A stretch of DNA of 40,064 nucleotides from an uncultured Oscillospiraceae bacterium (GCA_910578255.1 CAJTQM010000017.1:1-40064), one strand, 5' to 3'; counted from the first letter of the stretch, positions 15,535 through 23,891 are shown. Made by a program: numbers and translations. Notes: generated by a model not told the origin, from the letters alone.

Positions 15535-15648
15535 GAGAAATTTTTTCGCTTTAAAGTGAATTCGTAAAACAACACAGATTTCTGTCGCTGGTCCCGGCGG
15601 CTCGTCTGGTGGTACATTCAGAAAGTCTTCATAAAAACGAGTGAATCG

Positions 15649-16137
15649 TCACAGCTTTTTTTCGCGCCGGTTGCCGGTATAAGGGCCGTCTTGACATTGC
15701 CCTGCAAGCGCATAGCCGGCGGACGCGTAATATTGGTTCAAAAAGTCGTTATCTACAGCGCAGTCTAAACGCACATATTGTTTTTTATGCAGCCTTGCCG
15801 TATTCTCTATCTCGGTCAGCATCCGCTTTCCCACTCCCTTCACCGACGGGTCGGTTACCAAATTATGCACATAAAAAGCGCGGGAGTCAGAGCGATCCTG
15901 CCATCTTTCATCGTTTTGAAGCAATACCACTGCCCTGACAATCGTATCGCCGGTCAAGACATATAAATTTCCTTTGGCTTGCTGCTGCTGATAATATGAT
16001 TTTGGATAGACGGCTAAGTAATCTGTAACATTCCACTGACGGATTTCTTCTCTGTCCATCCACTGGATACGCTTTTCAAAAAGCGAAAAAACAGCATCGA
16101 TTTCTCCCTGTTTTGCGGGCCGAAACACATATGCCAT
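15649..16137 (-). CDS. GNAT family N-acetyltransferase
   Basis: A 162-residue GNAT. The acetyl-CoA loop appears as LVTDPSVKGVGKRMLTEIE (about residues 100-118) and the C-terminal motif as NDFLNQYYASAGYALAG, a common pattern in clostridial small-molecule acetyltransferases. The substrate is unknown. ATG 16137 has GAGGAGG 9 nt upstream; an in-frame codon at 16182 lacks such a site. It has its own promoter (16173-16201) and no co-transcribed neighbour. Confidence 0.83.
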   Translation of the reverse strand: MAYVFRPAKQGEIDAVFSLFEKRIQWMDREEIRQWNVTDYLAVYPKSYYQQQQAKGNLYVLTGDTIVRAVVLLQNDERWQDRSDSRAFYVHNLVTDPSVKGVGKRMLTEIENTARLHKKQYVRLDCAVDNDFLNQYYASAGYALAGQCQDGPYTGNRREKKL

Positions 16138-16172
16138 GCCGAATGCCTCCTCGTTTGTCGATTGATGGCCTG

Positions 16173-16201
16173 ATTTTACCATAGAATTTTCTTTTGTTCA
16201 A
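16173..16201 (-). promoter_or_regulatory. Promoter of the 15649-16137 GNAT gene
   Basis: On the minus strand TTGAAC (16201-16196), 17 nt, TAAAAT (16178-16173), 36 bp before the chosen ATG; this also supports that start over 16182. Confidence 0.7.
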
Positions 16202-16236
16202 TGTGGATGTGCGTCGGCGGTTTTACCGGCAAAGGG

Positions 16237-16866
16237 TTATTTTTGCTCCTTGATCCAATAAGAGTGCATACCATAGTTCAAGACCTTTGCCCCTTTGGGG
16301 ACCTGCCGGACGGTGTGATAGATATTCGCATAGTCGCCGATGGACATGACCGTCATGAGCCATGCGGTGAACACCATGGCCAAGCCGTAGGGCATGGGGA
16401 TAAAGTCCGCCAGCAGATACCAGGCGATAAACGGGACGATTCCCAAAAGAACCGCCGGCGCGGCGCATAACAGGATAAATCGGGATTTTTTTACGGGCGC
16501 GTCGCAATACACAAAATATGCACCCTGCTTTGGCGCTTTCCAAATCGTTTTCACCGCATCTTTGGGATAAAACAAGGCGTGTATCAACTCGTGAACATAG
16601 GTCAGCAAAAATAGGACCGCAAGCATCACGGCAAAAATTACGCCGGTTTTGCCGTCGATCCAGATGGTGTAATCTATGGTTCTGCATTTCAAAATCGTCA
16701 GGAGGATCATAGAAAGAATCAAAGGAAGTCCCACAAAAAAGCCTTTTAAAAACGCGTCCTGAAGGCTTTTTCCTTCGTTGAACATGACCGCTCCTTCCAA
16801 AAGCGGTTTTCCCTTTGTTAAATCGCTTTCCGATTGATACACGCCTTTTATTTTGATCCGGAACAT
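16237..16866 (-). CDS. DUF3267 membrane protein with HExxH metallopeptidase motif
   Basis: A 209-residue membrane protein. A soluble N-terminus (about 40 residues) is followed by hydrophobic segments near 42-60, 76-92, 130-153 and 156-176. HELIH at residues 92-96 (context TYVHELIHALFYP) is a zinc-protease-like HExxH at the end of a membrane helix, and GDYANIYHTVRQVPKGA near the C-terminus fits the DUF3267 pattern. Such proteins resemble site-2-type or M50-like intramembrane peptidases, but no activity is established. ATG 16866 follows AAGGGGG. It is monocistronic with its own promoter. Confidence 0.8.
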   Translation of the reverse strand: MFRIKIKGVYQSESDLTKGKPLLEGAVMFNEGKSLQDAFLKGFFVGLPLILSMILLTILKCRTIDYTIWIDGKTGVIFAVMLAVLFLLTYVHELIHALFYPKDAVKTIWKAPKQGAYFVYCDAPVKKSRFILLCAAPAVLLGIVPFIAWYLLADFIPMPYGLAMVFTAWLMTVMSIGDYANIYHTVRQVPKGAKVLNYGMHSYWIKEQK

Positions 16867-16910
16867 AAAATTTTCCCCCTTATCCACGAACGCCCTCGGA
16901 CTCTATCCAA

Positions 16911-16939
16911 ATTTTATCACCCAGGGCGGCCTCTTTCAA
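16911..16939 (-). promoter_or_regulatory. Promoter of the DUF3267 gene
   Basis: On the minus strand TTGAAA (16939-16934), 17 nt, TAAAAT (16916-16911), 45 bp before the start codon. Confidence 0.65.
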
Positions 16940-17012
16940 CAGAATTTCGCGAACCGGCCCTTCCTTTAAAAGAGCGATTGGTCACATCCGTCTTTTTTTT
17001 CGCGGGCTTTTG

Positions 17013-17021
17013 TGGTACAAT
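17013..17021 (+). promoter_or_regulatory. Extended -10 promoter of the GNAT-PHP gene group
   Basis: TGGTACAAT (17013-17021) is an extended -10 element 37 bp before the GNAT start. The upstream stretch is T-rich and has no convincing -35. Confidence 0.5.
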
Positions 17022-17057
17022 CTTTTTTAGAAGTGTTTGACAGAAAGAGGGAGAAAT

Positions 17058-17507
17058 ATGAAGTTTTCCGTCTGTTCGAATCCCAAAAAGTATTTGGATT
17101 TATTGCTGTTGGCGGACCCTTACGAGCCGATGATCGACCGGTATCTGCCCCAAAGCACGGTGCTTACAGCCCGCGACGGGGAAAGGGTGGTGGGTATTGT
17201 GGCCTACTGCCCGGTGGAGGAAAACACCTGGGAAATCAAAAATCTTGCGGTAGAGCCGGACTGGCAGGGCAAGGGAGTTGGCAAGGCGCTGGTGAGCGAA
17301 GTGAAAAAACGCCTGCCGAAAGGGGCGGTTTTACTGGTGGGCACCGCAGATACCTCCACCGGAAACCTGACCTTTTACGAAAAATGCGGCTTTGCCTACG
17401 ACCACAAGATCCCGCGCTTTTTTACCGATTTTTATCCGGACCCCATTTGGGAGGGCGAGGAGCAGTGTGTGGATATGGTGGTCCTGCGCCAGAAAATCGG
17501 CGGATAA
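17058..17507 (+). CDS. GNAT family N-acetyltransferase
   Basis: A 149-residue GNAT with a clear central motif: IKNLAVEPDWQGKGVGKALV (acetyl-CoA pyrophosphate loop) followed by LVGTADTSTGNLTFYEKCGF. The last third (FFTDFYPDPIWEGEEQCVDMVVL) is typical of clostridial members. The substrate is unknown. ATG 17058 follows AGAGGGAG. A PHP phosphatase gene begins 21 bp after its stop, and DUF896 and a methyltransferase gene follow at short distances, so the four may share a transcript. Confidence 0.85.
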   Translation: MKFSVCSNPKKYLDLLLLADPYEPMIDRYLPQSTVLTARDGERVVGIVAYCPVEENTWEIKNLAVEPDWQGKGVGKALVSEVKKRLPKGAVLLVGTADTSTGNLTFYEKCGFAYDHKIPRFFTDFYPDPIWEGEEQCVDMVVLRQKIGG

Positions 17508-17528
17508 AGCCGGGAAACGGAGGATTTT

Positions 17529-18326
17529 ATGAAAACGAATTTTCACACCCACACCTTTCGCTGCAATCACGCGGCCGGTCGGGACGAGGAATATGTTTTA
17601 AGCGCCATTGCCGGGCATTATCAGATTTTGGGCTTTGCGGATCATTGTCCCTGGCCGTTTTCCGGCGGCTACCGTTCCCACATGCGGATGGACCCGAAAC
17701 AGGGGTTACAGGATTATTTAAAGAGCATCCGGGCCCTGCGGGAGCAGTACAAAAGCCAAATCGAAATCCGCATTGGGTTAGAGTGCGAATATTTTCCCCC
17801 TTATATGGACTGGCTGCGCCGGATGGTCCAGAAGGAAAAGCTGGATTATCTGATTCTGGGCAATCATTTTGAATACAGTGAGGAAAAAGGCATTTATTTT
17901 GGCCGGGCTGTAGTGAATGAGACGATGCTCAACCGGTATGTGGACAGCGCGTTGGAAGGAATGTCCACCGGATTATATGCGTATTTGGCGCACCCGGATC
18001 TGTTTATGCGGGGATATCCCGGGTTTGACCACTATTGCGAAAAAGCAAGCGTTCGCCTATGCCGCGCTGCCAAAGAGCGGGGCTTCCCGTTGGAGTACAA
18101 TCTGTGCGGTGCGCTGGACAATCGGCGTACCGGCGAGGAGCGCTATCCCCACCATCTGTTTTGGCAGATTGCCGCGGCAGAAGGCTGCGACGTGATCATC
18201 GGCGTAGACGCCCATTCGCCCGGCGCGCTGGAGGACGACAGTCTGCGCCAGGAGGGAATCCGTCTGCTGGAGGGCTACGGCGCCCATTTGATCGACCGGA
18301 TCCCTTATCTTCATTTCGACCGGTAG
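17529..18326 (+). CDS. PHP domain phosphatase, histidinol-phosphatase (HisK/HisJ) type
   Basis: A 265-residue PHP-fold metallophosphoesterase. The first metal motif is FHTHT (His6, His8), followed by DHCPWPF, the Glu of GLECEYF, LGNHFEY, YLAHPDLFM and the terminal VDAHSPGAL; together these supply the trinuclear metal site. The family includes histidinol phosphatase, but no other his gene lies nearby, so the substrate is uncertain. ATG 17529 follows GGAGG. It is probably co-transcribed with the GNAT gene upstream. Confidence 0.8.
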   Translation: MKTNFHTHTFRCNHAAGRDEEYVLSAIAGHYQILGFADHCPWPFSGGYRSHMRMDPKQGLQDYLKSIRALREQYKSQIEIRIGLECEYFPPYMDWLRRMVQKEKLDYLILGNHFEYSEEKGIYFGRAVVNETMLNRYVDSALEGMSTGLYAYLAHPDLFMRGYPGFDHYCEKASVRLCRAAKERGFPLEYNLCGALDNRRTGEERYPHHLFWQIAAAEGCDVIIGVDAHSPGALEDDSLRQEGIRLLEGYGAHLIDRIPYLHFDR

Positions 18327-18339
18327 AAAAGGAGAAGAC

Positions 18340-18543
18340 ATGGAAAAGAGTAAATTGGAGCGGATTGGGCAGCTGTCCCGCAAGCAGCGGTCGGTGGGTC
18401 TGACCGAGGAAGAGGCGAAGGAGCAGGCGGCGCTGCGCCAGGAGTATTTGGCGGCGATCCGGCAGGATTTGACCGGCACGTTAGATAATACCTACATTGT
18501 GGACCAAAACGGCAATAAAAGAAAAATACAGCACCGGGACTGA
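18340..18543 (+). CDS. DUF896 domain protein
   Basis: A 67-residue protein matching the DUF896 (YnzC-like) family. It begins with a helical hairpin (ERIGQLSRKQRSVGLTEEEA) and contains the family motif ALRQEYLAAIRQDLTGTLDN followed by YIVDQNGNK. Family members are small, largely helical proteins; some are SOS-linked in Bacillus, others have no assigned role. The start ATG 18340 lies 13 bp after the PHP gene with AAAGGAG in between. Confidence 0.9.
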   Translation: MEKSKLERIGQLSRKQRSVGLTEEEAKEQAALRQEYLAAIRQDLTGTLDNTYIVDQNGNKRKIQHRD

Positions 18544-18556
18544 CAGGGGGACTTTG

Positions 18557-19228
18557 ATGACAAAAGAATTGTTTTTTGGGGCTGTGTTAAAATTTGTGTT
18601 CGGCGTGGCTGCTGTTGGGATTTTGATCTTTTTGCCCGCGGGAACGTTCTTTTACTGGAACGCCTGGCTTTTCATGGGGATTTTGTTTATCCCGATGTTT
18701 TTGGCCGGGATCGTTATGATGCTAAAAAAGCCAGAGCTGTTGAGAAAACGTTTAAACGCCAGAGAGAGGCAGCCGCAGCAGAGCCTTTTAATCAAGCTTA
18801 GCGGCCTGATGTTTCTTCTGGGATTTATTCTGGCCGGACTGAATTTTCGTTTCCAATGGATTGTGTTGCCCGATTGGGTCTGCTGGACCGGCGCGGCGGT
18901 TTTTTTGTTTTCCTATTTACTCTACGCGGAGGTATTAAGGGAAAATACCTATCTGTCCCGGACGGTGGAAATTCAAAAAGGGCAGAAGGTGATTGGCACC
19001 GGCCTATACGGCGTTGTCCGCCACCCAATGTACAGCGTGACGATTCTTTTGTTTCTTTCCATGCCGCTGGTGCTCGGCTCCGTCTTTTCCTTTGCGGTTT
19101 TTCTTGTGTATCCTGTGCTCATTGCAAAAAGGGTAAAAAACGAGGAAGCAGTACTGGAACAGGGGTTGGAGGGGTACGTCGAATATAAAAAGAAGGTAAA
19201 ATATAAAATCATTCCCTTTGTGTGGTAG
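18557..19228 (+). CDS. Isoprenylcysteine carboxyl methyltransferase (ICMT)-like membrane protein
   Basis: A 223-residue integral membrane protein with about five hydrophobic segments (near 9-28, 34-54, 73-95, 101-120 and 160-185). The C-terminal half carries the ICMT/PEMT SAM-binding pattern: GLYGVVRHPMYS, then the RVKNEEAVLEQGLEGYVEYKK block in which the EE and Y residues are conserved. Bacterial homologues methylate varied small or isoprenoid substrates; the target is not predictable. ATG 18557 with AGGGGG upstream lies 13 bp after DUF896. Confidence 0.85.
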   Translation: MTKELFFGAVLKFVFGVAAVGILIFLPAGTFFYWNAWLFMGILFIPMFLAGIVMMLKKPELLRKRLNARERQPQQSLLIKLSGLMFLLGFILAGLNFRFQWIVLPDWVCWTGAAVFLFSYLLYAEVLRENTYLSRTVEIQKGQKVIGTGLYGVVRHPMYSVTILLFLSMPLVLGSVFSFAVFLVYPVLIAKRVKNEEAVLEQGLEGYVEYKKKVKYKIIPFVW

Positions 19229-19349
19229 CAGGGCCTTTACGGAATTTGTCGGATCAGCGATCGGCAACAAAAGACTCCCGAACTGTTTCGGTCGGTGGCT
19301 TGCGGATTCGGCATTTTGTTAAAACAGGGTTCTCGGGGACGCTGCCGCA

Positions 19350-19379
19350 TTGACAAGAGATTATCAATGGTGCTAAAAT
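19350..19379 (+). promoter_or_regulatory. Promoter of rex
   Basis: TTGACA (19350-19355), 18 nt, TAAAAT (19374-19379) preceded by GTGC. ATTGA...TCAAT (19349-19368) makes an imperfect dyad across the -35. It differs from the known clostridial Rex box, so autoregulation is only a possibility. No ORF is supported in 19229-19417. Confidence 0.65.
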
Positions 19380-19417
19380 AAAAAGAATGGAACATAACTG
19401 TCTAGGAGGAAACGGGT

Positions 19418-20065
19418 ATGGACGAAAAGCGGGTTTCTGCGTCGGTCGTCCGGCGGATGCCGCGTTATTATCGCTTTTTGGGAATGCTTGCGGAAAATGG
19501 CGTTCAAAGAATCTCGTCCGGCGAGCTTTCGGCAAAAATGGGGCTGACGGCGTCCCAGATACGGCAGGATTTAAACTGCTTCGGCGGTTTTGGTCAGCAG
19601 GGATACGGTTATAATGTAACGGCCCTGCGGGAAGAAATCGGAAAAATTTTGGGGCTGAGCCTGCAAAAAAAGACCATTTTAATCGGCGCCGGCAATCTGG
19701 GACGCGCCATTTTGTCTCACATGGATTTTTTGGAAAAGGGTTTTTCGATTGTGGGAATTTTTGACCAAAACGAAAACTTTGTGGGCGAAAAGCTGGCGGG
19801 GATCCCCATCCGGCATACCGACCAGCTGGAGGAATTTTGCCGCCGGGAAACGCCTGTCGTCGCGATTTTATGTGTTCCCAAAATGGCCTCGCAGGATCTG
19901 GTCCGCCGCTTAACCGGCCTTGGTGTGAAGGGCTTTTGGAATTTTAGCCACTACGATATCAGCGTCCACTATCCGGATGTGGCGGTGGAAAATGTCCATT
20001 TAGGCGACAGTTTAATGACTTTGTGTTATGAGATGCAGGCGCTGAAAAATCGGGAAAAAGAATAG
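19418..20065 (+). CDS. rex: Redox-sensing transcriptional repressor Rex
   Basis: A 215-residue Rex protein. The N-terminal winged helix contains RRMPRYYRFLGMLAENG and LTASQIRQDLNCFGGFGQQGYGYNV, the DNA-recognition region; the Rossmann domain starts at ILIGAGNLGRAILSH and includes VGIFDQNE; the domain-swapped C-terminal helix ends the protein. Rex senses the NADH/NAD ratio and represses fermentative and respiratory genes when NADH is low, so its targets could include redox genes such as nfnAB (inference). ATG 19418 follows AGGAGG. Its own terminator follows. Confidence 0.95.
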   Translation: MDEKRVSASVVRRMPRYYRFLGMLAENGVQRISSGELSAKMGLTASQIRQDLNCFGGFGQQGYGYNVTALREEIGKILGLSLQKKTILIGAGNLGRAILSHMDFLEKGFSIVGIFDQNENFVGEKLAGIPIRHTDQLEEFCRRETPVVAILCVPKMASQDLVRRLTGLGVKGFWNFSHYDISVHYPDVAVENVHLGDSLMTLCYEMQALKNREKE

Positions 20066-20072
20066 TTTTTTC

Positions 20073-20096
20073 GCCCGGCTTCTGTCCGGGCCTTTT
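20073..20096 (+). terminator. Terminator of rex
   Basis: GCCCGG (20073-20078) pairs with CCGGGC (20086-20091), followed by CTTTT. It ends only about 20 bp before the next gene's start, so partial readthrough into the GNAT gene is possible. Confidence 0.7.
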
Positions 20097-20118
20097 GTGC
20101 AAAAGGGGGGAGGCTCGC

Positions 20119-20559
20119 TTGTGCCGGATCAGTAGGGGCAGCGATGCCGCCGCTTTGTATCGGCTTATCTGCGAATTGGAGGAAAAACAGCTGGATCAAA
20201 ACGGCTTTTATGAGATTTACCGGTCTCAGCTGGAAAACCCATGGTACCGGTGCTGGGTTTGGGAAGAGGACGGGTTGGTCGTCGGAATGCTGAACCTTCG
20301 GCTGGAGCGGCAACTGCACCACGCGCGGCCGGCGGCAGAAATTTTGGAATTTGCCGTTTTAAAAAGCCATCGAGGAAAAGGAATCGGCTGCGCCTTGTTT
20401 TCACAGGCGCTGGATTGGGCAAAAGAAAACGGGTGCGAACTTTTGGAGGTCGCCTGCAATCAAAAACGAACGGACGCCCACCGCTTTTACCGGACGATGG
20501 GGATGGCCCAAAGCCATTATCGTTTTTTGCTGCCGCTACCCAAAAAGTGTGGCGTCTAG
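20119..20559 (+). CDS. GNAT family N-acetyltransferase
   Basis: A 146-residue GNAT with the motif LEFAVLKSHRGKGIGCALFSQAL (acetyl-CoA binding) and the family's ...VACNQKRTDAHRFYRTMGM, close to small histone-acetyltransferase-like members. The substrate is unknown. The start is TTG 20119 because GGGGGGAGG lies 5 nt upstream; a further in-frame TTG at 20095 sits within the rex terminator. It is followed 22 bp later by the methionine-sulfoxide reductase gene. Confidence 0.83.
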   Translation: MCRISRGSDAAALYRLICELEEKQLDQNGFYEIYRSQLENPWYRCWVWEEDGLVVGMLNLRLERQLHHARPAAEILEFAVLKSHRGKGIGCALFSQALDWAKENGCELLEVACNQKRTDAHRFYRTMGMAQSHYRFLLPLPKKCGV

Positions 20560-20581
20560 TTGTTGGATAAGGAGTGTTTTT

Positions 20582-21064
20582 ATGTGGAATGAACCCGCCG
20601 GCTATCCCAAGAAAAAAGAAGAATTGTATCCGATGCTAATTTCCCAGCTGTCCGCGCTGGTGGAAGGGATCCCGCATCCCATGGCCAATCTGGCCAATGC
20701 CAGCGCTTTGTTAAAAGAGGCGCTGGAGGATGTGAATTGGGCGGGATTTTATTTAATCCAGGGGGAAAAGCTTGTACTGGGACCCTTTCAGGGCCGCCCC
20801 GCCTGTATAGAAATACCGGTGGGCAAAGGAGTTTGCGGCTCTGCCGTAGCGCAAAACCGGCCTCTGCTGGTGGAAGACGTCCACCGGTTTGCGGGGCATA
20901 TCGCCTGCGACAGCACTTCCCGTTCGGAGATCGTTCTGCCGTTTTATAAAAACGGCGCCATCGCTGGGGTGCTGGATATCGACAGCCCCATCCCGGCCCG
21001 GTTCGACGAGGAGGATCTGGCGGGACTGGAGCAATTTGTCCGGGTGCTGGAGCGGGCGCTTTAG
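20582..21064 (+). CDS. GAF-domain free methionine-(R)-sulfoxide reductase
   Basis: A 160-residue GAF-fold enzyme matching fRMsr (YebR/YtsP). Three cysteines, Cys75, Cys85 and Cys109, show the same spacing (10 and 24) as the catalytic and resolving Cys84, Cys94 and Cys118 of E. coli fRMsr. Conserved blocks are NWAGFYL, LGPFQGRPACIEIPVGKGVCG, DVHRFAGHIACD and SEIVLPF. It reduces free Met-R-sulfoxide with thioredoxin-type electrons. ATG 20582 has AAGGAG 7 nt upstream and ends the rex-GNAT-fRMsr run of genes. Confidence 0.9.
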   Translation: MWNEPAGYPKKKEELYPMLISQLSALVEGIPHPMANLANASALLKEALEDVNWAGFYLIQGEKLVLGPFQGRPACIEIPVGKGVCGSAVAQNRPLLVEDVHRFAGHIACDSTSRSEIVLPFYKNGAIAGVLDIDSPIPARFDEEDLAGLEQFVRVLERAL

Positions 21065-21222
21065 CCGGTTTGGATTTGGTGAAAAAGGATTCTTTCGATA
21101 AAGCCATGTGTTAAGTGAATAAATGGCGGCAGGAAAGCAACCTTCTTTTGGTGGGGGATGCTTCATGATACATTAGGGAACAAATCGAAATTCGAGGTAC
21201 AGTGGTGGAAAGAAAATATTTT

Positions 21223-21732
21223 ATGCAAACCGAAAGAATTCAATTTTCCAAATGGCAGGAAAACGATCTGACGTTGGCTTATATACTATGGGGAAACCCA
21301 AATGTTGCAAGATATATTTGCGCTTTGGGAAAATTTAGTATGCAGGATATACAAGATCGATTAAACCAAGAAATATCTAATGGAAAAACGTACAACGTGG
21401 AATATTGGCCTATTTTTGAGATAGCTACAAATGCTTTGATTGGCTGTTGTGGATTAAGGCCTCGCAAAGAAAAAGAATATGAGTTAGGCGTTCATCTTCT
21501 CCCTGAATTTTGGGGGCGAGGCTATGCGTCTGAAGCTGCTACTGCTGTAATGCAATATGCTTTTACAAGGTTGGATGCAGAGACCTTGTTTGCTGGACAT
21601 CATCCGAAAAACATAGCTTCACAAAAACTCCTGAACAAATTGGGCTTTACTTATATAGGTGACGAGTTTTATGGGCCTACAGGGCTGTATCATCCATCTT
21701 ATGAATTAAAGAAAGTCAATATGGCGATATAG
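21223..21732 (+). CDS. RimJ/RimL-type GNAT acetyltransferase
   Basis: A 169-residue GNAT of the ribosomal-protein alanine acetyltransferase-like type: TERIQFSKWQENDL at the start, then YELGVHLLPEFWGRGYASEAATAVMQYAF (acetyl-CoA loop) and NIASQKLLNKLGFTYIGDEF. Similar proteins modify protein N-termini or aminoglycosides and other small molecules; the target is unknown. ATG 21223 was chosen by family pattern; GTG codons at 21202 and 21205 with GAGG upstream remain possible. Codon use is distinctly more AT-rich than the neighbours, a sign of recent transfer. Confidence 0.8.
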   Translation: MQTERIQFSKWQENDLTLAYILWGNPNVARYICALGKFSMQDIQDRLNQEISNGKTYNVEYWPIFEIATNALIGCCGLRPRKEKEYELGVHLLPEFWGRGYASEAATAVMQYAFTRLDAETLFAGHHPKNIASQKLLNKLGFTYIGDEFYGPTGLYHPSYELKKVNMAI

Positions 21733-21801
21733 GAAACTTCCCGTTTCCCTCTATAGAAACGTTTCTTAAAAGCGTTTAAAGGCTTACGCGGTATTGACAA
21801 A

Positions 21802-21840
21802 AAAAGGCAGGATAGACGCAAGCGGTCCATCCTGCCTTTT
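21802..21840. terminator. Terminator of thrS
   Basis: AAAAGGCAGGAT (21802-21813) pairs with ATCCTGCCTTTT (21829-21840). The hairpin is usable in both directions between the GNAT gene and the convergent thrS gene. Confidence 0.85.
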
Positions 21841-21873
21841 CTCTTTGTGTGGTTTTTCTTTTCAAAAAAGCGG

Positions 21874-23781
21874 TTAGTCGTTGGAACGGGAGGCGATTTC
21901 GCCTTTTACCTTGGCGATCAAATCATCCAGCGGCATGGCGCCTAAATCCACACCCTTGCGGCTGCGGACCGAAACGGTGCCGTTTTCCAGCTCCTTATCG
22001 CCGATGACCAGCATATACGGGATTTTTTGCAGCTGCGCCTCACGGATTTTATAGCCGATTTTTTCGCTGCGTCCATCCAATTCGACCCGGATGCCCGCCT
22101 GGGCCAGCTTCTCTTTGATTTGAGCCGCCGCGTCATGCTGCCGGTCGGTAATCGGCAGGACAGAAACCTGCACAGGGCTGAGCCAAACGGGGAACGCGCC
22201 GGCAAAATGCTCGGTCAGAATGCCGATAAACCGCTCGATGCTGCCGAATACCACCCGATGGATCATGACCGGGCGGTGTTTTTCCCCGTCTGCGCCGGTG
22301 TATTCCAATTCGAACCGTTCCGGCATCTGCATATCCAGCTGAATCGTGCCGCACTGCCAGGTGCGTCCCAGACAGTCCTCCAGGTGGAAGTCGATTTTCG
22401 GGCCGTAAAACGCGCCATCGCCCTCGTTGACCACATATTCTTTGCCCAATTCTTTTAAAGCGGCAATCAGGGCGTTGGTCGCGGTTTCCCAATCCTCGTC
22501 GCTGCCAATATGATCCTCCGGCATGGTGGACAGTTCCACATGATACTTAAAGCCGAACATGGTATAAACGCTGTCAATGAGTTTTGCAACGCCGACGATT
22601 TCATCCTTAATCTGCTCTTTGGTCATAAAGATGTGGGCGTCGTCCTGGGTAAAACAGCGCACCCGCATCAGGCCGTGCAGCGCGCCGGATAATTCGTGCC
22701 GGTGCACCAGGCCCAACTCGCCGACCCGCAAAGGCAGGCTGCGGTAGGAATGGGGCTCGGTTTTGTAAACCAACATCCCGCCGGGGCAGTTCATGGGCTT
22801 TAAGGCAAAATCGGTGTCATCGATCACCGTTGTGTACATATTGTCTTTATAATGCTCCCAGTGACCGCTGCGGTGCCAAAGTTCCTGATTGAGCATAATG
22901 GGGGTCGAAATCTCCTGGTATCCCGCCTTGGTATGAATCTCCCGCCAGTAGTCGATCAGAGTGTTTTTTAAAATCATGCCCTTGGGCAGGAAGAAGGGGA
23001 AGCCGGGTCCCTCGTCCAGAATGGTGAACAGCCCTAGTTCCTTGCCCAGCTTGCGGTGATCGCGGCGCTTGGCCTCTTCGATGGCGGCGAGATGGGCTTC
23101 CAGCATCGAGGCTTTGGGAAAAGCGGTGCCGTATACACGGCAGAGCATCTGCTTATTGGAATCGCCCCGCCAGTAGGCGCCGGTGGTAGAGGTCAGCTTA
23201 AACGCTTTGATGCGGGAAGTGTCCGGCAGATGGGGGCCGGCACACAGATCGGTAAAATCGTCCTGCTTAAAAAAGCTGATGGCTTCTCCTTTGCCGGAAT
23301 GCTCCTGAATCAGTTCTACCTTGTACGGATCGTCCTTCATCAATTCCAGCGCCTGGTCCGCCGGCAATTCAAACCGCTCCAGCGGGATGCCTTCTTTGAC
23401 GATTTTTTTCATTTCCACTTCAATTTTTTCAAGGTCCTCAGGAGTAAAGGGGCTTTTTGTGTCGAAATCATAGTAAAAGCCGTCCTTAATCGCCGGGCCG
23501 ATGGCACATTTTACGTCCGGGAACAGCCGCAGCACCGCCTGGGCCATCACATGGGAAGCGGTGTGCCAGAAAGCGCGCTTGCCCTCTTCGTCGTCAAAGG
23601 TCAAAAACTCTACCTGCGCGTTTTTTTCGATGGGGGTGCGCAGATCGCAGACTACCCCGTCGATTTTTGCGACGCAGATGGCTTTGTACAGCCCTTCGCC
23701 GATGGATTTGGCGATCTGCATGGGGGAAACCGGCGCCTCGAATTCTCTTACGGCGCCATCGCGCAATGTGATTTGAATCAA
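21874..23781 (-). CDS. thrS: Threonyl-tRNA synthetase
   Basis: A 635-residue class II synthetase of full length. The N-terminal TGS domain begins IQITLRDGAVREFE; the editing domain carries HTASHVMAQAVLRLFPD (HxxxH); the catalytic core has FLPKGMILKNTLIDYWR, the zinc ligands in MNCPGGM, DDAHIF and HRVVFGS, and motif 2 ELSGALHGLMRVRCF. The anticodon-binding domain ends the protein. The start is TTG 23781, about 10 nt after GAGAGG; the domain begins there at once, so no later start is likely. An ATG (23791) between the ribosome binding site and this TTG is out of frame. Expression is under a T-box. Confidence 0.96.
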   Translation of the reverse strand: MIQITLRDGAVREFEAPVSPMQIAKSIGEGLYKAICVAKIDGVVCDLRTPIEKNAQVEFLTFDDEEGKRAFWHTASHVMAQAVLRLFPDVKCAIGPAIKDGFYYDFDTKSPFTPEDLEKIEVEMKKIVKEGIPLERFELPADQALELMKDDPYKVELIQEHSGKGEAISFFKQDDFTDLCAGPHLPDTSRIKAFKLTSTTGAYWRGDSNKQMLCRVYGTAFPKASMLEAHLAAIEEAKRRDHRKLGKELGLFTILDEGPGFPFFLPKGMILKNTLIDYWREIHTKAGYQEISTPIMLNQELWHRSGHWEHYKDNMYTTVIDDTDFALKPMNCPGGMLVYKTEPHSYRSLPLRVGELGLVHRHELSGALHGLMRVRCFTQDDAHIFMTKEQIKDEIVGVAKLIDSVYTMFGFKYHVELSTMPEDHIGSDEDWETATNALIAALKELGKEYVVNEGDGAFYGPKIDFHLEDCLGRTWQCGTIQLDMQMPERFELEYTGADGEKHRPVMIHRVVFGSIERFIGILTEHFAGAFPVWLSPVQVSVLPITDRQHDAAAQIKEKLAQAGIRVELDGRSEKIGYKIREAQLQKIPYMLVIGDKELENGTVSVRSRKGVDLGAMPLDDLIAKVKGEIASRSND

Positions 23782-23855
23782 TCTTTTTCATCCTCTCTCT
23801 TTTTTTGCGACTCAGAACGTTCCGGCAGTTTTTTGTCCGGCCCTAAAAGGGCAAC

Positions 23856-23891
23856 AAAAAAGCTTCACCCCTAACAATCTAGGGGTGAAGC
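23856..23891 (-). terminator. Terminator of the thrS T-box
   Basis: GCTTCACCCCTA pairs with TAGGGGTGAAGC (23891-23880 and 23873-23862), followed on the minus strand by TTTTTT (23861-23856). It is the premature stop controlled by the T-box. Confidence 0.9.

Noticed and set aside
19310..19330. Rex operator half-site TTGTTAAAACA upstream of rex
   Set aside because: Only one half of the usual TTGTTAA-N4-TTAACAA dyad is present.
23594..23791. 65-codon ORF overlapping the thrS start
   Set aside because: Arg-rich out-of-frame translation of the TGS domain region; kept only as a point about start competition.
23056..23874. Long plus-strand ORF opposite thrS
   Set aside because: It is a shadow of the thrS reading frame and continues into the T-box leader.
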